A DNA stretch of 64,000 bases from Ruminococcus sp. OA3 (GTDB lineage Bacteria; Bacillota; Clostridia; Lachnospirales; Lachnospiraceae). The notes under the pieces are model-generated. The model saw only the letters and a list, made by a program, of their open reading frames with translations, was not told the origin of the DNA and ran no database searches. The translations under genes were made by a program, and so were the position numbers. Positions 8,738 to 17,995 of this stretch are shown here, one piece after another. The stretch covers positions 62,001-126,000 of the forward strand of contig NZ_JAKNTO010000001.1 of assembly GCF_022440845.1 (NCBI RefSeq). Reading direction: 5' to 3'. Numbering within the stretch: the first letter of the stretch is position 1; every line of letters starts with the position of its first letter.

Positions 8738-9952
8738 TCAGACATTGTCAAAGCCCTGCGAGAACAGGTGGTTCATCAGGCGCCATCCCTCTCCAAGCAC
8801 ATTTTGGCTCGCTGCTGCTTCCGCCTCACTGTAATGCCAGTCCCGGTTCTGTAGCGCCGTACTGTCATACAAAAGATACGGGACCGGATCACTGGTATGG
8901 GTTCTGACGCGGATCGGCGTCGGGTGGTCCGGAAGAACCATCAATCGGTACGACTGCCCCGACGCGTCCATCCCTTCCCTTACCAGCCGGATGACCCGCT
9001 GGTCCAGATTCTCGATCGCCTGTACCTTACGCTCCACACTGCCCTGATGTCCCATCTCATCCGGTGCTTCCACATGAATGTAGGCAAAATCATATCCATC
9101 CTCAGTCAGTGCCTTTACAGCCGCTTTGGCTTTGCCTTCATAGTTCGTATGAAGACCGCCGTTTGCGCCTTCTACCACGATATTATCCATCCCTGCTCCG
9201 ACGGCAATCCCTTTTAGCAGGTCAACCGCTGATATCATGACACCTTTTTTATGGTATTTTTCTTCAAAAGAGTCGAGTGACGGTCTCGTGCCGGCTCCCC
9301 AGAACCAGAAACTGTTCGCAGGTTTCCGTCCCTTTTTCCTGCGCTCCAGGTTCAGCGGATGCCGCGACAGAATTTCATAACTTCTCTCCTGCATCCTGCG
9401 CAGCATCTCATCCTGCGGCAGGTACTGTCCGATGGTCTGTCCCAGCACATCGTGCGGAGGCGTCAGTTCCACCACGCTCCCATTGCTCCATATCAGACAA
9501 TGGCGGTAGCTGGTGCCCAGATAAAACTGGTATGTCTCATTCTGAAGTTCCTTCGTAACAGCCTCCAGAAGCACCTTCGCATCCTCCGTACTGATCTCGT
9601 CCGAGCTGTGGTCGATAATGGTTTTCTTTTCATACGGCTCATCCTCGGAGAGCGTCACGATGTTGCAGCGGATCGCCACGTCATCCAGTTTCATATCCAC
9701 GCCGATACTGAGCGCTTCCAGCGGAGAACGCCCGGTATAATACTGCTTTGGGTCATATCCCATCACCGAAAGATTCGCCGTGTCACTTCCCGGGCTCATG
9801 CCTTCAGGAATCGTATGCACCATTCCGATTTCCGAATATGCAGCCAGCTTGTCCAGCTCAGGAGTCTTTGCATAGGCTAATGGGGTTTTCCCCCCGAGAG
9901 AGGCAATGGGCTCATCGGCCATGCCATCCCCCAGAACTATTACATATTTCAT
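8738..9952 (-). CDS. ApgM-like phosphoglycerate mutase superfamily protein, probable homoserine kinase
   Basis: Protein of 404 aa of the archaeal-type cofactor-independent phosphoglycerate mutase superfamily (alkaline phosphatase fold). Visible metal/phosphate motifs are VLGDGMAD near the start, the catalytic Ser stretch PGSDTANLS around 55-63, HVEAPDEMGHQG around 300 and LPDHPTP around 345. Members encoded beside homoserine dehydrogenase have been proposed to be homoserine kinases that replace GHMP-type ThrB. Here hom lies 18 bases upstream in the same operon and no ThrB is seen, which supports that reading over a glycolytic mutase. The ATG follows AAGGGGAG. The substrate remains an inference. 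Confidence 0.9.
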   Translation of the reverse strand: MKYVIVLGDGMADEPIASLGGKTPLAYAKTPELDKLAAYSEIGMVHTIPEGMSPGSDTANLSVMGYDPKQYYTGRSPLEALSIGVDMKLDDVAIRCNIVTLSEDEPYEKKTIIDHSSDEISTEDAKVLLEAVTKELQNETYQFYLGTSYRHCLIWSNGSVVELTPPHDVLGQTIGQYLPQDEMLRRMQERSYEILSRHPLNLERRKKGRKPANSFWFWGAGTRPSLDSFEEKYHKKGVMISAVDLLKGIAVGAGMDNIVVEGANGGLHTNYEGKAKAAVKALTEDGYDFAYIHVEAPDEMGHQGSVERKVQAIENLDQRVIRLVREGMDASGQSYRLMVLPDHPTPIRVRTHTSDPVPYLLYDSTALQNRDWHYSEAEAAASQNVLGEGWRLMNHLFSQGFDNV

Positions 9953-9970
9953 GCCTGTCTCCCCTTATGC

Positions 9971-11188
9971 CTAAAATCTGGCACGGATCATACTGATGAT
10001 TCCGTCCGCATGCTGCGCTTTTTCCTGGTAAGCGGCTTCTGTCATCACTCCCGTTACAAACGCAAATTCGCCTTTTAAATCATCCGTCTCGACAAATGTC
10101 ACATCGCCAAACAGGTCTTTTACTCGCTGTCCGTCAGCAGCGACAGAGCCTTTAACGCGTACAAAAAAACGCTCCTCTACCTGACTGATATCCATCAGCT
10201 CAAGTTTTTTGCTGCTCCAGTTCATCATGATATTGCGGTTCAGATGTTTTGCAGCATCCACAACGTCAGCGACCACTGCGCTCGCGGTCGGGAGCTTTCC
10301 TGCTCCGCTTCCATAGAACATTGCATCGCCCAGGACATTGCCGTGCACAAAAATCGCATTAAATACGCCGTTTACGCTGAACAGCGGATTGGTGCCGTCG
10401 ATCATAACAGGGCTGACCATCGCATAGAATCCGTCTCCGACTTTTTTGCTGGTTGCCAGAAGCTTAATGCTCGTTCCCATTTTCTTGGCATATTTGATGT
10501 CATCAGCCGTTATTTTCGTAATCCCTTCTGTATAGACATCTTCGTAGTCCACAAACCTTCCGAATGCCAGCGAGGAGAGAATCGCGATTTTTCTGCAGGC
10601 GTCGTAGCCTTCCACATCCGCTTCCGGATTGCGCTCTGCATATCCTTTTTCCTGAGCATCCTTCAGTACATCATCAAAGTCAGAACCGTCCGTGCTCATC
10701 TTCGTCATAATATAATTCGTTGTACCATTCAGGATTCCTGTAATTTCATCGATCTCATCCGCGGTCAGAGAAGAGTTGAGCGGACGGATGATCGGTATTC
10801 CGCCTCCGCAGCTTGCCTCAAACAGAAAATTAATATCTTTCGAGCGGGCAATCTCGAGAAGCTCAACGCCGTGTTTTGCTACCAGTTCTTTATTGGACGT
10901 GCAGACACTTCTTCCGCTTTCCAGAGCACGTTTTACAAACGTATATGCAGGCTCAATGCCTCCCAGTACTTCCACGATAATCTTAATCTCCGGGTCATTG
11001 ATAACCGTCTCAAAATCATGGACGATCTTTTCCTGTACAGGATCGCCCGGAAAATCGCGAAGATCCAGCACATACTTGATGTTGATCTCTTCACCGGCTT
11101 TTTTGTTGATGCTGTCATGGTTTGTATTGATGACTTCCACCACACCGGACCCTACGGTACCATAACCTAATACTGCAATATTAATCAT
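9971..11188 (-). CDS. hom: Homoserine dehydrogenase
   Basis: Reduces aspartate semialdehyde to homoserine with NAD(P)H, the branch step toward threonine and methionine. The 405-aa protein has the nucleotide-binding motif GYGTVGSGVVE at 8-18, the catalytic core with the GILNGTTNYIM element around 145, and a C-terminal ACT domain (about 330-405) for threonine feedback. The length is normal for the Gram-positive monofunctional enzyme. The ATG follows AAGGAG. It sits between prfB (28 bases upstream) and the PGM-like gene (18 bases downstream), which may supply the next kinase step. Confidence 0.96.
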   Translation of the reverse strand: MINIAVLGYGTVGSGVVEVINTNHDSINKKAGEEINIKYVLDLRDFPGDPVQEKIVHDFETVINDPEIKIIVEVLGGIEPAYTFVKRALESGRSVCTSNKELVAKHGVELLEIARSKDINFLFEASCGGGIPIIRPLNSSLTADEIDEITGILNGTTNYIMTKMSTDGSDFDDVLKDAQEKGYAERNPEADVEGYDACRKIAILSSLAFGRFVDYEDVYTEGITKITADDIKYAKKMGTSIKLLATSKKVGDGFYAMVSPVMIDGTNPLFSVNGVFNAIFVHGNVLGDAMFYGSGAGKLPTASAVVADVVDAAKHLNRNIMMNWSSKKLELMDISQVEERFFVRVKGSVAADGQRVKDLFGDVTFVETDDLKGEFAFVTGVMTEAAYQEKAQHADGIISMIRARF

Positions 11189-11216
11189 CGTTTTTTCTCC
11201 TTATGGTCTTTATTTA

Positions 11217-12345
11217 TTAATCGTTCTCTGTCTTTTTTGAAGACAGCGCAATCCACTTCAGATATGCATTGATGAACGAATCAATGTCACCGTCCATCAC
11301 CGCATCCACATTGCCGCGCTCTTCACTTGTCCGGTGGTCTTTTACCATCGTGTACGGCTGCATAACGTAAGAGCGTATCTGATTACCCCATCCGATATCA
11401 GATACTTCTCCGCGGATTCCCGACAGTTTTTCCTCATTCTCCTGCTGTCTGAGCAGATACAGTTTTGACTTGAGCATCTGCATCGCCTTGTCCTTGTTCA
11501 TATGCTGAGAACGCTCATTCTGACATTGTACTACTATTCCGGACGGAAAATGTGTGATACGGATCGCTGATGACGTTTTATTGATGTGCTGTCCGCCGGC
11601 TCCGCTTGAGCGATACGTGTCGATCCGTATGTCATCATCCTTTATTTCGATGTCTACATCCTCCTCGATATCCGGCATTACATCACAGGATACAAAAGAG
11701 GTCTGGCGCTTACCCGCAGCATTGAACGGAGAGATGCGCACAAGGCGGTGTACACCCTTCTCCGATTTAAGATATCCGTATGCATTTTCTCCCTGCACTT
11801 CAAACGTAACAGATTTGATACCCGCCTCATCACCATCCAGATAGTCCAGCACTTCAACGGTATATCCTTTTCGTTCCGCCCAGCGGTTATACATACGGTA
11901 AAGCATTCCTGCCCAGTCGCACGATTCAGTTCCACCGGCCCCGGCATGCAGGGTCACGATCGCATTGTCCCTGTCATACTCACCTGCCAGCAGTGTTTTT
12001 ACACGGATATCCTCAAATTCTTTCGTAAATTCATCCAGCAGTTCCTGTATTTCCGGTATCACTTCCGGGTCATTTTCCTCATAACCCATCTCAATAAGCG
12101 TCTCCATATCCTCTTTTCTGGATATCAGGCCCTGGTACGTGTCCAAATCATTTTTAAGTCCTTTCAGCTCTTTCATAAGCTGCTGAGAATACTCCGGATT
12201 GTCCCAGAAGCCCGGCGCTTCCATTTCCATTTCTAATTCCTGAATCCGCTTTTCCTTGTTAGCAAGGTCAAAGTGAATCCCTCACTTCCACTAATGGTCC
12301 TGTGTAATTGTTCAGGATTCCCCTGAACTGATCTAATTCAACCAC
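11217..12345 (-). CDS. prfB: Peptide chain release factor 2, with programmed +1 frameshift
   Basis: Recognises UGA and UAA stops and triggers peptide release. The gene is split in two frames: 25 codons starting at a GTG (MVELDQFRG..., after an AGAAGG site) end at an in-frame TGA within CTT TGA C. Reading continues in the +1 frame as DLANKEKRI and onward, for about 375 aa in total. The second part has the GGQ catalytic loop (SGAGGQHIN) and the SPF anticodon-like tripeptide (RISPFNAAG), both diagnostic for RF2. An annotator ignoring the shift would start wrongly at 12230. It lies 46 bases after secA and 28 before hom. Confidence 0.96.
12267..12282 (-). promoter_or_regulatory. RF2 autoregulatory +1 frameshift site
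   Basis: On the minus strand, AGGGAT (Shine-Dalgarno-like stimulator), a three-base spacer, then CTT TGA C. This is the classic slip site: when RF2 is scarce the ribosome pauses at UGA and shifts +1 on CUU. The stop codon occupies 12268-12270. Confidence 0.93.
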
Positions 12346-12391
12346 TGCTTCACCTTCTTTCTAAAATTTTTATAGCATGCCTGCAGCAGCG

Positions 12392-14959
12392 TTACGCTCT
12401 GCGGCCACAGCACTGTTTGTATTTCTTCCCGCTTCCACATGGGCACGGATCGTTCGGATATACCTTCTCCGCGGTACGCTGTACCGGTTTTTTCGGACCA
12501 CTGTCATCCTTGTTGGTTCCGGTGACCTGAGCCACCTGTTCCCGCTCCACTTTCTGTTCGATTCTGACATGATAGAGCAGACGCAGAGTATCCTGCTGAA
12601 TAGACGCCGTCATATCATCAAACATCTCATAAGCCGCCATCTTATATTCGACTTTCGGATCTTTCTGTCCGTATGCCTGCAGACCGACTCCCTGACGGAG
12701 CTGATCCATATCGTCGATGTGGTCCATCCACTTACGGTCAATAATTTTCAGGAGAATGACACGCTCCAGCTCACGAAGCTGTTCCGCCTCCGGGAATTCT
12801 GCCTCTTTCATCTCGTAGAGCTTCACGGCTTCTTCCTTCAGTTTCTGTTTGCATTCATTCTTCTTCAGCCCCGCAACGCGTTCCTCTGTCAGCGGCTCAA
12901 GCGGTATGATCGGAATCAGTACTGTATTCAATTCTCCCAGATCCCACTCCGCAGCATCATTGTCTTCATTGATGCACATATCCACAGCATTGTCAACCGT
13001 ATCAGTGATCATCTTATAGATGGCATCCCGCATATTCTCACCATCTAATACACGGCGTCTTTCTTTGTATATGATCTCCCGCTGTTCATTGTTAACCTGG
13101 TCATATTCCAGCAGGTTTTTACGGATACCGTAGTTATTACTCTCGATTCTTTTCTGTGCTGTCTCAATCGCATTTGACAGCATCTTGTGTTCGATCTGCT
13201 CGTTCTCGGCAACTCCCAGTGTTGTAAACACTTTCATCATACGTTCAGAGCCGAACAGACGCATCAGATCATCCTCAAGGGAAATGTAAAATCTGGATTC
13301 TCCCGGGTCTCCCTGACGTCCGGAACGTCCTCGCAGCTGATTGTCGATACGTCTGGACTCGTGGCGCTCCGTACCGATGATCTTTAATCCACCGGCCTTG
13401 CGGGACACATCATCCAGTTTAATATCCGTACCACGGCCTGCCATGTTCGTAGCGATCGTCACAGTTCCGGCGATACCTGCCTGTGCAACGATCTCAGCCT
13501 CAAGCTCATGGAATTTTGCATTCAGCACCTGGTGCGGGATACCTTCACGCTTCAGCATACCGCTCAGCAGCTCAGATGTCTCGATCGTTATGGTACCGAC
13601 CAGCACAGGCTGCTGTTTTTCATGTGCCACCTTGATCTCTTCCACAACAGCTTTGAATTTTTCTTTCTTGGTCATATAGACGGCATCATCCTGATCCATG
13701 CGAACCACCGGTTTGTTTGTAGGGATCTCTATGACATCCATTCCGTAAATATCCCGGAACTCCTGCTCCTCGGTCAGGGCGGTACCTGTCATACCTGCCT
13801 TCTTTGCGTATTTATTAAAGAAGTTCTGGAATGTGATTGTTGCAAGGGTTTTGCTCTCCCTGCGTACCTTCACATGCTCTTTTGCCTCGATTGCCTGATG
13901 CAGGCCGTCAGAATACCTTCTTCCCGGCATAATACGCCCGGTAAATTCATCAACGATCAATATCTGTTCATCTTTCACAACGTAATCCTGATCTTTAAAC
14001 ATCAGGTTGTGCGCACGCAGAGCAAGAATAATATTATGCTGAATTTCCAGGTTCTCGGGGTCAGCAAGGTTCTCAATACTGAAGAATTTTTCGACTTTGC
14101 GGATACCTTCTTCCGTCAGGTTTACGATCTTATCCTTTTCATTCACGATAAAATCACCGGTCTCTGTGATCTCCTCACCCATAATCGCGACCATCTTCGT
14201 CATCTCACCACTGGCCTCACCGCGCTCCAGCTGCCTTGCAAGGATATCGCAGACTTCATACAGTTTGGTGGATTTCCCACTCTGTCCGGAGATAATAAGC
14301 GGCGTTCTCGCTTCGTCGATCAAAACAGAGTCAACCTCATCAATGATCGCATAATGCAGATCTCTCTGCACCAGCTGTTCTTTATAAATAACCATATTAT
14401 CACGCAGATAGTCAAATCCAAGTTCGTTGTTAGTCACGTATGTGATATCACAGGCGTAAGCCGCCCTGCGCTCATCACTTTTCATGGAATTCAATACAAC
14501 GCCTACCGTCAGCCCCAGAAATTCATGGACTTTTCCCATCCATTCAGCATCACGGTGTGCCAGATAGTCATTAACGGTAACGATATGAACGCCTTTTCCT
14601 TCCAGCGCATTCAGATAGGCAGGAAGTGTGGAGACAAGTGTCTTACCTTCACCGGTTTTCATCTCAGAAATACGGCCCTGGTGTAAAATAATACCTCCGA
14701 TCAGCTGAACGCGGTAATGCTCCATGTTCAGTACACGCTTTGCCGCTTCACGAACAACTGCATACGCCTCTACCAGCAGATCGTCAAGCGTCTCACCCTT
14801 CTCAAGCCGCTCTTTAAATTCACGTGTTTTATCCCGCAGTTCACTGTCACTAAGCGCCTGCATCGCCGGACGAAGAGCCTCAATCTGATCGACCTGCGGC
14901 AGAATACGTTTTACCTCACGGGAACTGTGCGTTCCAAATACTTTCTCGATTATTTTCAT
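12392..14959 (-). CDS. secA: Preprotein translocase ATPase SecA
   Basis: Motor ATPase that drives unfolded preproteins through SecYEG. The 855-aa protein has Walker A ([12 protein letters not shown], about 100-111), the [15 protein letters not shown] helicase motif near 210, the preprotein cross-linking domain, the second nucleotide-binding fold with [10 protein letters not shown] and RGRSGRQGD, and a C-terminal zinc-binding SEC-C tail ([13 protein letters not shown]) that contacts SecB or lipids in other bacteria. Length is typical for Clostridia. CAGGAG precedes the ATG. It is the first gene of the secA-prfB-hom-apgM operon. Confidence 0.98.
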   Translation of the reverse strand: MKIIEKVFGTHSSREVKRILPQVDQIEALRPAMQALSDSELRDKTREFKERLEKGETLDDLLVEAYAVVREAAKRVLNMEHYRVQLIGGIILHQGRISEMKTGEGKTLVSTLPAYLNALEGKGVHIVTVNDYLAHRDAEWMGKVHEFLGLTVGVVLNSMKSDERRAAYACDITYVTNNELGFDYLRDNMVIYKEQLVQRDLHYAIIDEVDSVLIDEARTPLIISGQSGKSTKLYEVCDILARQLERGEASGEMTKMVAIMGEEITETGDFIVNEKDKIVNLTEEGIRKVEKFFSIENLADPENLEIQHNIILALRAHNLMFKDQDYVVKDEQILIVDEFTGRIMPGRRYSDGLHQAIEAKEHVKVRRESKTLATITFQNFFNKYAKKAGMTGTALTEEQEFRDIYGMDVIEIPTNKPVVRMDQDDAVYMTKKEKFKAVVEEIKVAHEKQQPVLVGTITIETSELLSGMLKREGIPHQVLNAKFHELEAEIVAQAGIAGTVTIATNMAGRGTDIKLDDVSRKAGGLKIIGTERHESRRIDNQLRGRSGRQGDPGESRFYISLEDDLMRLFGSERMMKVFTTLGVAENEQIEHKMLSNAIETAQKRIESNNYGIRKNLLEYDQVNNEQREIIYKERRRVLDGENMRDAIYKMITDTVDNAVDMCINEDNDAAEWDLGELNTVLIPIIPLEPLTEERVAGLKKNECKQKLKEEAVKLYEMKEAEFPEAEQLRELERVILLKIIDRKWMDHIDDMDQLRQGVGLQAYGQKDPKVEYKMAAYEMFDDMTASIQQDTLRLLYHVRIEQKVEREQVAQVTGTNKDDSGPKKPVQRTAEKVYPNDPCPCGSGKKYKQCCGRRA

Positions 14960-15056
14960 TATCGTAATTCGCTCCTGAAATCTTCATATTTATACATACG
15001 TTTCTATTTTAGCACTTTTAACAGAGTAAAACAATCATATTTTCGTGAACTCTGCT

Positions 15057-15554
15057 TTACGCGGATGCCTTCGGCATATAGATACCCGTCGCCATCACCG
15101 CCGGTTTCCCGGTCTCCTCAATCCACCCGTCCATGGAAATCTGTACTAAAGTCTTCCCAAGATGTTCCACCCTGGCTTTAATCATCAGATGTGTGTTCTC
15201 CAGAATGGGGGAAAGATAATTCATATTCAGTGAAACCGTCGGAGTTATCCCCGTAAATGCCGCAATGCGGGTCAGCAGGCCTCCTGTACTGTCACACGCT
15301 GTCGCGGAGAGTCCTCCGTGCATTGTATTCAGCGGATTCAGCTGCCAGTGTTCTACCGGAAAACGCAGGGTGATACTCTGCTCCCTGTAACTGCATTCAG
15401 CCAGTTCCATCTTCATCATCTGCATGATTCCGGAGTTGGCCCCCCTCCGGTGACTGAGCACTGCTTCCGCCATCTCCCGGAATAAAGACTCCTGCGCGGA
15501 AGGCCCTGCATTCTTTATTTTGTCTCTGTATGCAATTATTATTTCTGTTTCCAT
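15057..15554 (-). CDS. PaaI-type hotdog thioesterase
   Basis: Predicted acyl-CoA thioesterase of 165 aa. The PaaI/YdiI signature is clear: LNTMHGGLSATACDSTGGL, where the HGG loop and following acidic residue line the active site, then SLNMNYLSPI. I start at the ATG of METEIIIAY, placed eight bases after GGAGG; an upstream ATG in the same frame has no ribosome site. It lies in the gap between nrdD and secA on the same strand, behind a terminator-like hairpin after nrdD. The substrate is unknown; family members act on CoA esters of aromatic or medium-chain acids. Confidence 0.88.
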   Translation of the reverse strand: METEIIIAYRDKIKNAGPSAQESLFREMAEAVLSHRRGANSGIMQMMKMELAECSYREQSITLRFPVEHWQLNPLNTMHGGLSATACDSTGGLLTRIAAFTGITPTVSLNMNYLSPILENTHLMIKARVEHLGKTLVQISMDGWIEETGKPAVMATGIYMPKASA

Positions 15555-15644
15555 CGTACAATTCCTCCAGATTTCTCTTCCTGTTGCCGCCATGAATCGA
15601 ATTATAACACAGCTTGCAGAAATTACAAGGAATTCTGTAAAGAT

Positions 15645-15702
15645 TGAAAAGCCTGCTGTTCTGTGACCGATTCACCATACGGCCACATCACAACAGGCTT
15701 AT
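15645..15702 (-). terminator. Probable terminator after nrdD
   Basis: On the minus strand AAGCCTGTTG pairs with CAGCAGGCTT across a long loop and is followed by TTTTC. The stem is good but the loop is long and structured, so strength is uncertain. Confidence 0.5.
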
Positions 15703-15711
15703 ATTCCAGGA

Positions 15712-17847
15712 TCACATGGATTTTCTCTCCGCAATCTCCGCCATCTTGGCGTCATTCAGTCTGGTATCACCGTGAACACGGCTGTATGACAGATAGCCGT
15801 TCATACGGTCAATCTTAGTCAGATTTGTGGAACCGCAGACCGGACACACATCCATCTCCAGTTCCTGATGACCACAGTCATCGCAGTACGCAAGCGAGAG
15901 GTTGACGCCTTCATAATAGCCAAGATCCATTGCACGGTAGATAAGGGCTTTGATCGCCTCAACATTATAATCGATCGGATAGCGCACATACTGAATTTTC
16001 CCGCCGTTGCACAGTTCCCAGAATCGTCCTTCCAGATCCTGTTTCTCAATCGGGGTGATATCCTCGGTCACGTGGCAGTGGAAACTGTTGCTGACATAAG
16101 GACGGTCAGATACACCGCGGACAATTCCGTACATTTTCCGGAACTGTTCCACCTGTAATCCACACAGACTCTCCGCAGGCGTCCCGTATATCGCATAGAG
16201 AATCCCGTCTTCGAGTTTGTATTTTGCAACTTTATCGTTGATATACTGCAGCACCTCAAGCGCAAACTGCCCGTCCTCTGCAATGGACTTTCCATTATAC
16301 AGCTCCTGCAGCTCATTGAGCGCCGTGATACCAAACGACGCCGTCATAGGTTTCAGAAGCGGACGTATCTTATCCGAAGGTTTCAGATGCCCTCCATAGA
16401 AGCCGCCTTCACAGTAGCCAAGAGGATTCGTAGATGCTCTCATCTCGCCCAGATAATCATATGTGCGGATATGCAGCTGACGGATCATTTCCAGATAAAA
16501 GTCCAGCACCTCGTAAAAATCACGGTTTTCAGAACGTGATTTCGCAAGGATCATAGGAAGATGCAGACTGACAGCACCGATATTGAATCTCCCCACAAAT
16601 ACCGGTTTGTCGTCCGGATCAGCAGGATTCATGCCCCCCCGTTCATACCATGGGCTCAGAAATGCCCGGCAACCCATGGGACTGATCACGCGGCCATACT
16701 GTTTATACATACTCGAAATATATCCTTTTCCGGTCATAGACAGCCAGTCAGGATACATCGTCTTAGCCGAGCAGGAAACCCCCGCCTCGAACACTTCTTC
16801 GCACGGACAGCCAGGCCCGTGCAAGTGTTTATCAAACAGAAAGACGATTTTGGGGAATAGAACCGGTTTTTTATGACCTTTTTTCCCCTGTCCCCCCTTG
16901 TGGACCTCCAGCAGTGACAGAGAGACCATCTTCTCAAAATGCTCCGTTCCAAGCCCGATCGTCACAGTCACAAACGGATAGTCTCCTCTGGAGGACCCCA
17001 CCGTATTAAGTTTATATTCAATGCCCTGCCATCCCTGGTCACAATCCCTGCGAACCTTGTCCATGGCGTATTCCATTGCTTTTTCTTCTCTTCCGGTCCA
17101 GCTCTTATCTGCGTATTTCAGAAATTCTGCATAATACTTATCATAGCTTTTCTGTGCATAAGGCCCAAGGATCTTATCCACCTCCGGGACTGTAAATCCA
17201 CCGTACTGCTGTGCCGCAGTGCTCAGGATAATATCTCCCATTACATCGAATGCCGTGTCCAGAGTCTTCGGTTCATTATACCAGACATTCCCCATCTCAA
17301 ATCCGTCTTTCAGCACCGTTGCCACATCAAACAGACAACAGTTTATCGTGTCAAGACGGGCAGACTGGTCATGGATATAAATGTAGCCATCCTTGCATGC
17401 CTGCAGTTCGTTGCGGTTCATAAAAAATTTTCGGTACAGTTCTTTGTTCAGTTCATTGAAGATCAGGCTCCGCTTTGTAGCCACAAGTGCACTGTCCGTA
17501 TTGGCATTGCTCTTATCGCCGATATAGCGGATGGACTGGCTCTTTGTATACACATCATCCATCATATGTATGAAATCTATCTTGTAGTTCCGGTAATCAC
17601 GGTAACTCTTTGCAACAGCAGGGTTGACCTCTTCCAGCGCACCTTCAACGATATTGTGCATATCCTGGATAGGCAGTTCTTTCTTCCCGAGTCTTTCTGC
17701 CTTCTCCGTCGCATATTTACAGATGAATGCAATCTCCTCATCTGTGAACTCATACAGAATCCTCCCTGCCGACTTGTTGACTGCCCTGACAATCTTGTCC
17801 GCATTAAATGGTTCTCTCGTCCCGTCCTTTTTTATAATGTATACCAT
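15712..17847 (-). CDS. nrdD: Anaerobic (class III) ribonucleoside-triphosphate reductase
   Basis: Makes deoxyribonucleotides without oxygen through a glycyl radical. The 711-aa protein begins with an ATP-cone (about 1-90, IIKKDGTREPFNADKI), which binds the allosteric nucleotide, followed by the large catalytic barrel. Near the C-terminus is a four-cysteine zinc site (CDDCG and CPVCG), then the radical motif RMNGYLS, whose Gly carries the radical. I start at ATG 17847 because it is nine bases after GGAG; an in-frame GTG seven codons earlier has no site. The activase gene nrdG is not beside it. Two NrdR-like boxes lie upstream. Confidence 0.96.
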   Translation of the reverse strand: MVYIIKKDGTREPFNADKIVRAVNKSAGRILYEFTDEEIAFICKYATEKAERLGKKELPIQDMHNIVEGALEEVNPAVAKSYRDYRNYKIDFIHMMDDVYTKSQSIRYIGDKSNANTDSALVATKRSLIFNELNKELYRKFFMNRNELQACKDGYIYIHDQSARLDTINCCLFDVATVLKDGFEMGNVWYNEPKTLDTAFDVMGDIILSTAAQQYGGFTVPEVDKILGPYAQKSYDKYYAEFLKYADKSWTGREEKAMEYAMDKVRRDCDQGWQGIEYKLNTVGSSRGDYPFVTVTIGLGTEHFEKMVSLSLLEVHKGGQGKKGHKKPVLFPKIVFLFDKHLHGPGCPCEEVFEAGVSCSAKTMYPDWLSMTGKGYISSMYKQYGRVISPMGCRAFLSPWYERGGMNPADPDDKPVFVGRFNIGAVSLHLPMILAKSRSENRDFYEVLDFYLEMIRQLHIRTYDYLGEMRASTNPLGYCEGGFYGGHLKPSDKIRPLLKPMTASFGITALNELQELYNGKSIAEDGQFALEVLQYINDKVAKYKLEDGILYAIYGTPAESLCGLQVEQFRKMYGIVRGVSDRPYVSNSFHCHVTEDITPIEKQDLEGRFWELCNGGKIQYVRYPIDYNVEAIKALIYRAMDLGYYEGVNLSLAYCDDCGHQELEMDVCPVCGSTNLTKIDRMNGYLSYSRVHGDTRLNDAKMAEIAERKSM

Positions 17848-17885
17848 TTCCCCTATCTCCTTTTTCACTGATGCTTTTCTTTTTT

Positions 17886-17895
17886 CAATATCTTG
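17886..17895 (-). promoter_or_regulatory. NrdR-box candidate, proximal
   Basis: The minus-strand core CAAGATATTG matches the NrdR core CWATATATWG at 9 of 10 positions. It lies 41 bp from a second copy, a whole number of helical turns, as is usual for paired NrdR boxes. Confidence 0.6.
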
Positions 17896-17926
17896 TGTTT
17901 TTCAGTGTTAAATAAGTTTTTTATCA

Positions 17927-17936
17927 CTATATCTTG
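17927..17936 (-). promoter_or_regulatory. NrdR-box candidate, distal
   Basis: The minus-strand core CAAGATATAG matches CWATATATWG at 9 of 10 positions, with the same single mismatch as the other copy. It lies about eight bases downstream of the -10 box of nrdD, a repressing position. Confidence 0.6.
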
Positions 17937-17944
17937 TATCAACC

Positions 17945-17973
17945 AGTATAGCATGCACCCTGTAGAAAATAAA
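17945..17973 (-). promoter_or_regulatory. nrdD promoter
   Basis: On the minus strand TTTATT, 17 bp, then TATACT with an extended -10 (TGC just before it). The weak -35 and extended -10 fit a regulated gene, with the NrdR-like boxes downstream. Confidence 0.55.
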
Positions 17974-17995
17974 GTCCCAAATTATTTTCAGACTT

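Noticed and set aside
12230-12236. An ATG start for prfB at 12230
   Set aside because: It would drop the conserved RF2 N-terminus; the upstream GTG frame with the CTT TGA C shift site is the standard gene structure.
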